From contig CAVUSX010000025.1 of assembly GCA_963744275.1 (NCBI GenBank), positions 310,001 through 374,000 on the forward strand: DNA of 64,000 nucleotides, in the 5' to 3' direction. The number at the start of each line of letters is the position of its first letter. Position 1 is the stretch's first letter. This DNA comes from VAZQ01 sp963744275 (lineage in GTDB: Bacteria; Pseudomonadota; Alphaproteobacteria; Rhizobiales; Xanthobacteraceae). A program made the position numbers and the translations under genes. The notes under the pieces were generated by a model, which did not search any database, was not told where the DNA came from, and saw nothing but the letters and a program-made list of their open reading frames with translations. This document shows positions 18,713 to 27,487 of the stretch, one piece after another.

Positions 18713-18780
18713 GTAGCCCGGATGGAGCGAAGCGAAATCCGGGAACGCCGATCCCGCATTCCGCTGCCGCTCCATGCGGG
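18713..18780. repeat. GTAGCCCGGATGGAGCG-type intergenic palindrome
   Basis: GTAGCCCGGATGGAGCGAAG opens the element, with CCCGGAT/ATCCGGG as its first hairpin. A second, CCGCATTCCGC...CATGCGGGC, closes it. This type is widespread between genes of proteobacteria and again begins with GTAG. It lies between the PQQ gene and the ABC permease gene. Confidence 0.6.
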
Positions 18781-18791
18781 CATCGCCACCC

Positions 18792-20008
18792 TCACTGCGC
18801 CGTGAGCCCCTGAATGACCGAGCGCCGATAGCTGATGAAGGCCGGCACGGTCGCGACGATCAGGCCGAACGCGATCATGCCGCCCACCAGCATCAATTCG
18901 TCCGGCACCGATCTGCGCCGGCAGCACGATCCCGGTCGCGCGCGTGATCATGTGCGAGATCGCCATGGCGGCGCCGGCTCCCAGCAGCAATCCGCCGAGC
19001 GCGCCGGCGACCGCGATGACGGCGATCTGGGTCCAGACGCAAAGGAAGATATAGAGCCGCGGCGCGCCGAGCGCGCGCAGCACCGCGAATTGCCGGCGAT
19101 GCAGCGTCAGGATCGCCATGACGCCGGCCAGCATGGCGATCACCACCAGGCCCTGGGTGGCGAGCGCGAGCCAGCTCATCAGCTCGCGGATGTCGCCCAG
19201 CACCTCATAGAGCCGGATCAGCGCCTCGGCCGGAAAGAACGCCATGCTGAGCGGCGTGCGGTAGAGGTTGCGCAGCCCATAGGCGGCGTTGATGGTGGTC
19301 GGCTTGATCACGATCGCCGGCACGCCCGGCACGCGGGCCGGCGTCGAACGGCGGGCCGATGCGGTTCTCGCCCTCGGCATGGCCGGTCGGCAGGCCATGC
19401 ACCCGCCAGACGAACTCGATCGGGGCGATCACGGAATTGTCCCACGGCGTTCCGGTCGGCTTCATGCGCCCGACCACCGTCAGGGTCTGCGGGGTGCTGG
19501 ACGCGTGCCGTGCCGGCTTCAGAAACGGGTTGCGGCCATGGTCGGGATGGAAGCTCTCGCCCATCGCGACGCCGGCCGCCGCGCCCGCCACCGCCTCGCC
19601 TTCGGCCGCGAACACGCGGCCTTCCTGCAATCCGCCCGACAGATAGTCGACGAAGGCCGGCACCGTGCCGACGATGGGAGAGCCGCGGATATTGTCGCCG
19701 AAGCCGAGCGGCGCCGATATCTTGGCGCGCGGCTCCGCCAGCACCCGGCCGACCATGCTCGGGTCGAGCAACGGCACCGTGCCGGGGCGCAGATAGATCC
19801 CCGCCAGCACCACGTCGGTCTCGCTGCCGGGCGCCGCCACCATGAGATCGAACTTGTCGGCGGCGCGCGCGCTGCCGATCCGCAGCGCCGCCTCCTGGGT
19901 GGTGATGCCGACCCCGATGGCGGTCGCCACCGCGACCAGGAGGATGAACAAGAGATAGGTGCCGCGATGGCGGACGATCGTGGCGCGCACGACCAGGAAG
20001 GGGTTCAT
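18792..20008 (-). CDS. ABC transporter permease, FtsX/MacB type, two frameshifts
   Basis: Starts at ATG 20008 with an N-terminal helix (YLLFILLVAVATAIGVGITT) and a large periplasmic domain. The frame shifts +1 near 19342 (after GENRIGP) and resumes at PAIVIKPTTINAAYGLRNLY. FtsX core helices follow (GLVVIAMLAGVMAILTLHRR, FAVLRALGAPRLYIFLCVW). A second +1 shift near 18912 follows VLPAQIG, then MIAFGLIVATVPAFISYRRS and a stop at 18792. Corrected length is about 405 residues. The four-helix FtsX layout with one big extracytoplasmic domain is that of MacB/LolE-type permeases that work on envelope substrates. It overlaps the ATPase gene stop (ATGA). Confidence 0.85.
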
Positions 20009-20724
20009 GTCGCTGCCTGCCTTTGCGGGTCATCCGGCCGTGATCGAGCGCCACCGTGTTGGAGAAGCGCCGCAGCAGCTCCTGATCGTGACTGATCGCG
20101 ATCACGGTGCGTCCGTCCCGCGCCGAAAGCTGCAGCAGTATGTCGATGACGACGTCGCCGGCCTTGGCGTCGAGGCTCGCGGTCGGCTCGTCGGCCAGGA
20201 TCACGGGCGGATCGAACAAGAGCGCGCGCGCGATCGCGACGCGCTGCTGCTCGCCGCGCGACAGGCTGGCCGTGCTCTTGCGCGCCTGCGGCACGGAAAA
20301 GTGATCGAGCAGCGCGACCGCCCGCGCGCGGGTGGCGCGGTCGGCGGCGAAGCGCTCGAAGCTCGCCGGCAACAGCACGTTCTGCAGCGGCGTGAGCTCC
20401 GGCAGCAGATGGAAGTCCTGGAACGCGAAGCCGACGGTGTGCCGCCGCCAGCGGTCGCGGGCCGATTCCCGCCTCGCGGAGAATGTCGCGCCCGCCCCAG
20501 AGCACGCGCCCGCGCTGCGGCCGCAAGAGGCCGCCGATGGCGTAGAGGAAGGTCGATTTGCCCGAGCCCGACGGACCGGTGACGGCCAGGCGCGAGCCGG
20601 GCGGCACGCTCAATTGCTCGATCTCGAGCGCCGCCACCGCGCCGGCCCCGTTGGAATAGCGGACCTGCAGGCCCTCGATCTCGAGATCGGGCGCTCGCAG
20701 CGTCCCCGGCTTGGCTTCATTCAA
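20005..20724 (-). CDS. ABC transporter ATP-binding protein (MacB/LolD type), frameshifted
   Basis: Walker A GPSGSGKST is near residue 50. The frame shifts near 20462 (after WGGRDILREA) and resumes at FAFQDFHLLPELTPLQNVLL (Q-loop), then SLSRGEQQR as the signature, Walker B VILADEPTASLD and the H-loop VIAISHDQELL. The signature has R in place of the usual second G of LSGGQ, followed by E. LolD/MacB ATPases tolerate LSGGE/LSRGE forms. The original frame is open again at the 3' end, where TGA overlaps the permease ATG by 4 bp. It powers the permease at 18792-20008. Confidence 0.85.
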   Translation of the reverse strand: MNEAKPGTLRAPDLEIEGLQVRYSNGAGAVAALEIEQLSVPPGSRLAVTGPSGSGKSTFLYAIGGLLRPQRGRVLWGGRDILREAGIGPRPLAAAHRRLRVPGLPSAAGAHAAAERAVAGELRALRRRPRHPRAGGRAARSLFRAAGAQEHGQPVARRAAARRDRARALVRSARDPGRRADREPRRQGRRRRHRHTAAAFGAGRTHRDRDQSRSGAAAALLQHGGARSRPDDPQRQAAT

Positions 20725-20730
20725 CGAGGG

Positions 20731-21207
20731 TCAGACCTTTGTGTATTTGGCGTCACGCAGCCGCACCAGGCTGACGAAGCCGGTGGCCTCATCGGTATAG
20801 GTTCCGATCTCCAGAGTGCCGCTGACGTCGAGCAGGCGGTCATAGGCGAGCGCGCGCACCGGCCGGCTGAGATTGACCAGAACGATATCGTCCGGCCAGC
20901 TGGCGGCGGCGTCGCAGAACGGGCAGATGGCGGTCGGCAGGCTGGTGAGCACGAAGAAATCGATCTCCGGCTTCAAGGGCGGCGCCATGTAGCCGTGCAT
21001 CTCCACCATCGTGCCGGCGAGCTTGCGCGCCTTCTCGGTGTACTGATCGTCGGCGACCGTCAGGTCGGTGAAGGTAACGAGCTCCGCCGCGCGCGCCGGC
21101 AGGGCGGCGAACGGCGCCAGGCAGGCGAGACCGAGCATCGATCGCCGGGACAGGAGCGAGCGATCCGTGTATCCGGCTCGAACCGCGTTGCGGGTCTTTA
21201 TCATCAT
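20731..21207 (-). CDS. Tat/Sec-exported small protein with CPFC motif
   Basis: 158 residues. The N-terminus SRRSMLGLACLAPFAALPAR resembles a twin-arginine signal. Mature part: VEMHGYMAPPLKPEIDFFVL, CPFCDAAASWPDDIVLVNLS, RLLDVSGTLEIGTYTDEATG, an OB-like arrangement reminiscent of DUF3299. CPFC could bind a metal or be redox-active. Six bases separate it from the ABC ATPase start, so it is probably the first gene of a three-gene operon and could be the periplasmic partner or cargo factor of that transporter. Function not established. Confidence 0.7.
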   Translation of the reverse strand: MMIKTRNAVRAGYTDRSLLSRRSMLGLACLAPFAALPARAAELVTFTDLTVADDQYTEKARKLAGTMVEMHGYMAPPLKPEIDFFVLTSLPTAICPFCDAAASWPDDIVLVNLSRPVRALAYDRLLDVSGTLEIGTYTDEATGFVSLVRLRDAKYTKV

Positions 21208-21275
21208 GGATCACCTCGTCAGCCGGGATTCTCTGCTTTACCTGCTGAATCGTCAAGCATCCCATTGCAGCCATT

Positions 21276-21475
21276 GTAGGGTGGGCAAAGGCGCGCAGCG
21301 CCGTGCCCACGCGCGCCGCCGAGTTGGGCACGGCGGTCCGACCATACGGCGTCGCTGCGCGCCGTCCGGCAAGACACCTGCCGTGTCACGCGCTGCCGGG
21401 GGACATCTTGATCGGCACATTCCGATTGGCGCTACGACGCGTGGGCACGGCGCTGCGCGCCTTTGCCCACCCTAC
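21276..21475. repeat. GTAG-bounded palindromes, family A, upstream of RAYT (copy 2)
   Basis: Left REP: GTAGGGTGGGCAAAGGCGCG, then CAGCGCCGTGCCCACGCG. Right REP: its mirror, CGCGTGGGCACGGCGCTGCG ending GCCCACCCTAC. The middle (21313-21428) is unique. The right end stops about 50 bp before the RAYT start codon. Confidence 0.9.
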
Positions 21476-21528
21476 GCGGCCGTGCCAAAATCGGCGCGAC
21501 ACGTGATCTGAAACACCGCTATTTCACC

Positions 21529-22058
21529 ATGACACGCTACCGTCGCGCCAAAATCGAGGCTGGTACCTTCTTCTTCACCGTGACGCTCGCAAACCGATCG
21601 AGCACTCTGCTGATTCAGGAAATCGATCGGCTTCGGAGCGCGTATGTCTCCGCTCAAGGACGTTTTCCGTTCAAAACGATAGCGATCTGCGTTCTGCCCG
21701 ACCACCTGCACGCTGTCTGGTCCCTACCGCCGGACGACGCGGATTTCCCGCTGCGCTGGAACCTGATCAAGAGCGGCTTTTCACGCGGGCTCCCCACGAG
21801 CGCAAATCGAACCGAGAGCAAGATAGCCAAGCGCGAGAAGGGAATTTGGCAGCGTCGTTATTGGGAGCATGCGATTCGCGACGACGCAGACCTGGCGCGA
21901 CATGTCGATTACATCCACTTCAATCCCGTAAAACACGGTTGTGTGGCCCAAGTTGCGATTGGCCGCACAGCAGCTTCCATCGCTTCGTCACGGAGGGGAT
22001 TTTGCCACCGGACTGGGGTGGCGACCTCGGCGAAATGATCGGCGGGTTCGGAGAATAG
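21529..22058 (+). mobile_element. REP-associated tyrosine transposase (RAYT), one frameshift
   Basis: About 176 residues from ATG 21529. The family landmarks are all present: YRRAKIEAGTFFFTVTLANR, the metal-binding HxH in LPDHLHAVWSLPPDDADFP, GIWQRRYWEHAIRDDADL, and the catalytic tyrosine in HVDYIHFNPVKHG. Near 21950 one base appears to be missing, after which DWPHSSFHRFVTEGILPPDW completes the domain at 22058. RAYTs are single-copy Y1 (HUH) enzymes, relatives of IS200/IS605 transposases, that spread REP hairpins with a GTAG foot. This one is flanked on both sides by family A REPs, so it and its repeats form a REPtron. With the missing base restored it would be intact. Confidence 0.88.
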
Positions 22059-22061
22059 TCG

Positions 22062-22108
22062 GTAGGCCGACGCGTGGGCATGGCGCTGCGCGCCTTTGCC
22101 CACCCTAC
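22062..22108. repeat. Family A REP downstream of RAYT (copy 3)
   Basis: GTAGGCCGACGCGTGGGCAT then GGCGCTGCGCGCC and TTTGCCCACCCTAC. It matches the right half of 21276-21475 and begins 3 bp after the RAYT stop. It is a single REP rather than a full inverted pair. Confidence 0.85.
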
Positions 22109-22412
22109 AAAACCCCGCTTCGTGCGTGGAATCCTCACGGTCTCCCGCCATGAGTGCAGGGTCGCGGCGAACAGAATGCCGCAGCCCCGAAAAGTCCGGA
22201 GCGCGGGTCGCGCTATTGCTGATCACCAGAAATTGTGAGACCGTTTCGGCCCTCAGACGCGACATCGATCGGATCATGCGCCGCAATCGCGGCAGTGCAC
22301 AATCCCGGGTGCTCGCGACGGCATGATCGAACCGGATATTGGAAAGTGGCTTGGAAGCCGAGCCGGAACCGATGCGGAAGTCATCGGCGGCCGACGGCAG
22401 GGAAGGGAAGAG
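22109..22412. other. Non-coding stretch upstream of the amidohydrolase
   Basis: 304 bases between the RAYT-associated REP and the start at 22413. I see no gene, clear palindrome or promoter that I would defend. An in-frame upstream ATG at 22323 would add 30 residues before the signal peptide and is unlikely. Confidence 0.5.
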
Positions 22413-24122
22413 ATGTTCACGAAAGCATTCGCGACCGTAGCGTTGATCGCGGCCGGCGCCGCGGCGCCCGGCATCGAGGCGCAGGCGCAAACGCCGGCAC
22501 CCGTGACGGTCATCCAAGGCGGATTGTTGATCGACGGCACCGGACGTCCGCCGATCGAGAATTCCGTGATCGTGATCGAAGGCGACCGCTTCAAGGCCGT
22601 CGGCCGCAGCGGCGAGGTCGCCATTCCGGCCGGCGCCCAGGTCATCGACGTCAAGGGCAAGACCGTCATGCCCGGCTTCATCGACGGCCATTGTCACTGG
22701 GAGGCCTTCTGGGGCGAGCTCTATCTCCATCTCGGCATCACCACCTGCGTGGAGATCGAGACCAACCAGGACGGTCCCTGGGCGCTCGCCCAGAAGGACG
22801 GCACCAATATGGGCAAGATTCGCGGTCCGCGCATTTGGCCCTCCGGACAGGCGCTCGGCGCGCGCATGGGCGAGCTCGAGACCGAAGGATCGCGCGCCTG
22901 GCGCGGCTACATCGCGATCGACAATGCCGAGCAGGCCCGCGCCGCCGTGCAGCAGAAGAAGCGGGACGGCTACGATGTGATCAAGCTCAGCGAGTACCTC
23001 ACGCCCGATCTGGTGAAGGCGGTCGCCGACGAAGCCCATCGGATCGGCATGGGGGTGACGGGCCACACCTGGGACGCCATCGCGTCGGCCAATGCCGGCG
23101 TCGACGGCGTCGAGCATATCTGGGGCGTCGGCTACACCTCGATCATGGACCTCGATCGCCGGCGCAAGCTCGCGGTCGACCGCACCGCCGGCCGGATCGA
23201 CGCCGAGGTGGCGGGCGCGCTCTACGAGACCGAGAACTACGACAAGGTCATCGCCCCGATGGTGGAGCATCACGTGGCCTGGACCCCCACCATCGCCAAG
23301 TGGCTGCGGCCGCTGTCTCCGAGCGCGCAGCGCTTCTGGGCGAAGGAGCAGGAGATCCTCGGCGATCCCAACAGCAACTTTCCGGCCGCCGTTCGCATCG
23401 TGACCGAGTACACCACCGAGAAGCTGTTCAAGCGCTACAAGCCCGAGCAGCTCGAGCAAACCAAGATCGGCTACGCCAAGGCCAATGAATTCATCCGGCG
23501 TTTCGTGCAGGCCGGCGGCATTCTCAAGGAAGGCTCCAACTCCCCGCGCGGCATGGCCGGCCTCCTGATGCATGAAGGCATGACCATGGACGTCGAGGCC
23601 GGCGTGCCGCCCATGAAAGTGATCCAGGCCGCCACCATCAACGTCGCCAAGACCTTCCGCAAGGACAAGGACTACGGCAGCGTCGAGCCCGGCAAGGTGG
23701 CGGACCTCTCGATCGTCGAGGGCAATCCGCTGCAGGACATGTGGGCGACCACCAACGTCAAGATGGTGGTGACCAACGGCAAGCTGGTCGACATCGGATT
23801 TCACAAATACGTCAATCCGATTCCGGAGTTCAATTCCTGGCAGCAATTGTCGGAGCATATCGTCGTCACTCCGTACGCGGTGACGCAGGCGACCGGGCCC
23901 ACGGTGCTCAAGGTGAAGGGCAGAGGGTTCTGGCCCTTCCATCAGGTGCTCTTGAACGGCAAGGAGCTGGAGACCCAATTCGTCAGCCGCAACGAGCTCG
24001 ATGCGATGCTTCCGGCCGACGCGATCGCGGAGGCCGGGATGTACAAGGTCACGGTGAAGAGCCGCGGCGAGCCGGTGGCTGAATCCTATCCGGCTCCGCT
24101 GGTGGTGCGGTTCAAGCAATAG
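22413..24122 (+). CDS. Exported metal-dependent amidohydrolase with C-terminal Ig-like domain
   Basis: 569 residues from ATG 22413, chosen for the GGGAAGAG Shine-Dalgarno and the signal peptide that follows at once (ATVALIAAGAAAPGIEAQAQ). The amidohydrolase core shows VMPGFIDGHCHWEAFW (first metal-binding HxH), the region around KLSEY where the bridging Lys is expected, GMGVTGHTWDAI and VDGVEHIW for further metal His, and NSPRGMAGLLMHEG near the end of the barrel. The usual catalytic Asp (as in SDS) is not obvious; NSPRG stands in its place. After SVEPGKVADLSIVEGNPLQD comes about 90 residues (PTVLKVKGRGFWPFHQVLL, LDAMLPADAIAEAGMYKVTV) that look like an IPT/TIG-type beta-sandwich. Substrate unknown; periplasmic location inferred. 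Confidence 0.85.
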   Translation: MFTKAFATVALIAAGAAAPGIEAQAQTPAPVTVIQGGLLIDGTGRPPIENSVIVIEGDRFKAVGRSGEVAIPAGAQVIDVKGKTVMPGFIDGHCHWEAFWGELYLHLGITTCVEIETNQDGPWALAQKDGTNMGKIRGPRIWPSGQALGARMGELETEGSRAWRGYIAIDNAEQARAAVQQKKRDGYDVIKLSEYLTPDLVKAVADEAHRIGMGVTGHTWDAIASANAGVDGVEHIWGVGYTSIMDLDRRRKLAVDRTAGRIDAEVAGALYETENYDKVIAPMVEHHVAWTPTIAKWLRPLSPSAQRFWAKEQEILGDPNSNFPAAVRIVTEYTTEKLFKRYKPEQLEQTKIGYAKANEFIRRFVQAGGILKEGSNSPRGMAGLLMHEGMTMDVEAGVPPMKVIQAATINVAKTFRKDKDYGSVEPGKVADLSIVEGNPLQDMWATTNVKMVVTNGKLVDIGFHKYVNPIPEFNSWQQLSEHIVVTPYAVTQATGPTVLKVKGRGFWPFHQVLLNGKELETQFVSRNELDAMLPADAIAEAGMYKVTVKSRGEPVAESYPAPLVVRFKQ

Positions 24123-24141
24123 CGGCTTGCAAAGACAGCGC

Positions 24142-24171
24142 GAAGCAGCAACTCTGGGCGGGCGCTGCTTC
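24142..24171 (+). terminator. Possible hairpin terminator after the amidohydrolase
   Basis: Stem GAAGCAGC (24142-24149) and GCTGCTTC (24164-24171) with a 14-base loop, 20 bp after the stop. There is no T-run, so intrinsic termination is doubtful. A second hairpin, GCGGCG...CGCCGC, follows near 24192-24207. The rest of 24123-24338 holds no gene I can see. Confidence 0.3.
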
Positions 24172-24338
24172 AAGCAATAATGTAACAAGACTGCGGCGCT
24201 CCCGCCGCGAGGGCATGTCCGGCTGCTGCGGCACGCCTTCGTTCGGGACTTGACCGTCTGCTCGACCTGGGGGCGAAATTCGGCTATCGCAGCGGTCCTC
24301 GACCGCTGACGGATGCTGTTCGCTTGGGAGGCGCGCCT

Positions 24339-26395
24339 ATGCTGGCCGACTTGCCGCATTTCAACAATGCGAGGCGGTATCTTGCGCCGCTCCTGATCAT
24401 CGGAGCGATCTTCGCGGCGCTGGGGCTCGGCCTGACCGGCGCCATATCGGCGCATGCGAACGCCTATTGGCGCCTCGATCTCCCAATTCCGCGGGCGCTC
24501 GGTTTCGTCGGCGCCTCGTTCCTGGTCGCGGCCGCGGGCTTGCTGTCCGCCGGCCTCCTGGTCTTCGTCCGCCTCCGGTTGCTCGAGCAAGCAGCCCTGC
24601 CGCCGGTACCGGTGGCAGCCCCGATCAGCGTGCCGGCGAGGCGCGGGCGCGACCGCCCGCTGGCGGCGATTGCTGGCGCGCGCGCGCCCGCTCCTGGTCT
24701 GGCGTGTGGAGTGGCTGGCGGGCTGGCCGCAGGCGCTCGTCGCCTTGCTGTTCGGCGCCTTGGCGGTCGCCGGCGTGGCGGTGACGTGGCCGGTGACGCC
24801 GTTCGCGGCCGCCGATCCGACCACCCTGGAGATCCTGGGCGGCGCCCTGATCGTGGCGGCATTTCCGCTCCTGGTGCTTGGAGCGCTCGTTCGCCGGCGT
24901 GGCGGCCGAGATGCTGCCGGACGCCCCGCAGCTCGACCGCCTCCTGCGCATACCGTTGACGGTATGCCTGGGTCTCGGCATCGCGTCCGTGCTCCGCTTT
25001 CTCGGATTCACCTGGGCGATCCGGATCGAGCAGGGACTGGCCATCCTGGTCGTCGTGGTCGCGCTCGAGCTGGTGGTCCGCAGCCTGGCGGTCGCCTTCG
25101 TTCCGTTCGCGCCGATCACCCGGCGTCGCACCGTCGCGGACAGCAGCATTGCGGGCTTCCTGCGCTTTGCGCTGCCGAGCTTCCAGGCCTTCAACACCGC
25201 CGTGCGCCAGCAGTTCGGCATCGATTTGTCGCGCAGCTGGGCGCTCGCCTTCGTGCAGCGGGCCATGCTGCCGGTCGCCCTGGTGATGGGGGTATTGGCC
25301 TGGTGCGTCACCGGCATCACCGCGCTCGGCCTCAACGAGCGCGCGGTCTATGAGCGCTTCGGCAAGCCGGTCGCGGTGCTGGGGCCGGGCCTGCATCTCC
25401 ATCTGCCCTGGCCCATGGGGGTGATGCGCTCGGTCGAGTTCGGCGTGATCCACGACATCCCGATCGCGATGTCGCCTTTGGGCGAGGCCGGGCCGGCCGC
25501 GCGACCGAGCGCCGGGGTCGATCAGCAGCAGCAATTGGCCGGCGCGGAAGCCAATCCGCCGGCATCGGCCGACCGGCTGTGGGATGCGTCACACCCCTCC
25601 GAGCAGAGCTACCTGATCGCCAGCGAAGCCAACGGCCAGCAGACCTTCCAGATCGCGGACGCGGATTTGCGCGTGGTCTATCGGGTCGGCCTGACCGATG
25701 CGGACGCCATGAATTCGGCCTATCGGGTGGCCGACCCCGAGACTCTCATCATGGCCTCGACCGGCCAGCTGTTGGTGCGGTACTTCGCCCGCTACACGCT
25801 GCCGGACGTGCTCGGACAGAGCCGCGATGCCTTCACCAAGGATTTTCGCACCGCCCTGCAGGATCAATTGGATCGATTGTCGAGCGGCATCGAGGCGATC
25901 TCGGTGGTGGTCGAGGCGATCCATCCGCCGGCCGGCGCCGCCTCCGCCTATCACAACGTGCAGGCCGCCGAGATCCTCGCCAATTCGCAGATCGCGGTGC
26001 AGCGCGCGAGCGCCATTCACTCCATCAAATCGGCGCAGCAGGGCGCCATGGAGGACCGCAACAAGGCGACCGCGGCGGCCTCCGAGCTGGTCACCCAAGC
26101 CCGCAGCGAAGGCACGCTGTTCGATGCCGATCGCGAGGCGCGGCAGCGGGACGGCGAGGCGTTCCTGTTCGAGCGGCGCTCCGAGCGTCTGACCTCGGGC
26201 CTGGCGAAATCGGAGACGATCGTGATCGATCACCGCTTGAAGGGCCAGAACGGCCCGGTCATCGATCTGCGCAGCTTCGGCGGCGGAGCGCAGGCGGCGC
26301 GACGCGACATCGTGTTCCCGCCCGGCAAGAATTACGGCTCCGAAGAGGACGATGACGAACCCACGCTTCCACCCATTTCAGGATCACAACGATGA
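24339..26395 (+). CDS. Multi-pass SPFH-domain (HflK-like) membrane protein, two frameshifts
   Basis: Start ATG 24339 has GGGAGG upstream. The N-terminal half is a membrane domain with roughly six helices: LLIIGAIFAALGLGLTG, ALGFVGASFLVAAAGLLSAG, ALVALLFGALAVAGVAVTW, ILGGALIVAAFPLLVLGAL, IPLTVCLGLGIASVLRF, GLAILVVVVALELVVRS. One more (LPVALVMGVLAWCVTGITAL) leads into the SPFH/band-7 domain (NERAVYERFGKPVAVLGPGL, LHLPWPMGVMRSVEFGV). A long helical tail (HNVQAAEILANSQIAVQRAS and on) ends in an acidic, Pro-rich stretch. The frame shifts +1 near 24650 and 24890, both in the membrane half; corrected length is about 685 residues. Ordinary HflK has one helix and about 400 residues, so this is an unusual fused form. 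First of four genes joined by ATGA overlaps. Confidence 0.82.
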
Positions 26396-27487
26396 CGCTC
26401 GGGCACCATCACCACGGTCATCACCACCACGGCCACGGCCATGACGGCCACGACCATGCGGCGCATGACGACGGACGCAAAGGCCTGTTCGCGCGCTACG
26501 GCCGCTTCGTGGTCGCCTTCCTGATCGTCGCCGCCGCCGTGCTGAGTGCCTGCCTGGTGCTGGTCGGGCCCGGCCAGGCCATCGTGGTGACCCGCTTCGG
26601 CGACCCGATCAACGTTCTCACCGAACCGGGGCTGGCCTGGAAGATGCCGGCCCCGATCGAGAGCACCATCGACGTCGATCTGCGGCTGCGCACCACCTCG
26701 AGCGGCCTGCAGGACGTGGGAACCCGCGACGGCCTGCGGATCCTGATCCAGGCCTATGTGGCCTGGCAGGTGCCGGCGGAGCCCGAGCGCATCCGGCAGT
26801 TCCTGCGCGCCGTGCGCAATCAGCCCGATGTGGCGGCGCAGCAATTGCGCAGCTTCGTGGGCTCGGCGCTGGAGATCACGGCGGCGAGCTTCGATCTGGC
26901 CAACCTCGTGAATACCGATCCCGCCAAGGTGCAGCTGAGCGACCTGGAGAGCCGCCTGCGCGAGCGCCTCGACGATCAGGCCCTCAAGGTCTACGGCGTG
27001 ACCATCCGCCAGGTCGGCATCGAGCGCTTGACGCTGCCGACCGAAACCCTCAATGCGACCGTCGCCAGAATGCGGGCCGAGCGCGAGACCGTCGCGGCCG
27101 AGCGTCAGGCGGAGGGCCAGCGGGCGGCGGCCGAGATCGCCTCCAATGCCGATCGCGACGCCCGGGTGTTGCGCGCCAAGGCCAAGGCCGAGGCCGCCGG
27201 CATCGACGCCAAATCGCGGCTGGAGGCGGCCGACATCTACGGCAAGGCCTATAACAGCGCCCCCGATCTCTACATGCTGCTGCGTTCGCTCGACACGCTC
27301 GACACCGTGGTGGGCGCCAATACGCGGCTGATCCTGCGCACCGACGCGGCGCCGTTCCGGGTGCTGGTCGAGGGACCGGCCCACGCCGCGGCTGCCGGCC
27401 GCCACGCCCGCGGCCCCGGCCGCACCCGCCCCGACGACACCCACACCAGCGCCTCCCCATGGCCCGAGCCAGGAGGAATCACAATGA
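26392..27487 (+). CDS. SPFH protein (HflC-like) with His-rich metal-binding N-terminus
   Basis: Opens with a histidine run (TLGHHHHGHHHHGHGHDGHD, then HAAHDDG) before the single helix FVVAFLIVAAAVLSACLVLV. The SPFH domain follows: PGQAIVVTRFGDPINVLTEP, LRTTSSGLQDVGTRDGLRIL. The stomatin-like coiled coil (AERQAEGQRAAAEIASNADR, AKAKAEAAGIDAKSRLEAAD) and the HflC-type end SAPDLYMLLRSLDTLDTVVG come next. One +1 shift near 27390 must be removed for the natural ending, a Pro/Ala/Thr-rich tail closing in HGPSQEESQ with TGA at 27485-27487. Without that correction the frame runs on into the next gene. The ATGA overlap with both neighbours shows tight coupling. The His tail suggests Zn, Cu, Ni or Co binding on the cytoplasmic side, by inference. 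Confidence 0.82.

Noticed and set aside
21222..22110. A complete IS200/IS605 insertion sequence around the Y1 transposase
   Set aside because: Protein motifs and the flanking GTAG REPs fit the RAYT clade; there is no TnpB and no IS end structure.
21909..24824. A 971-codon minus-strand frame over the amidohydrolase
   Set aside because: Low-complexity composition rich in R, H, D and G, and fully antisense to a gene with signal peptide, metal motifs and a good ribosome-binding site.
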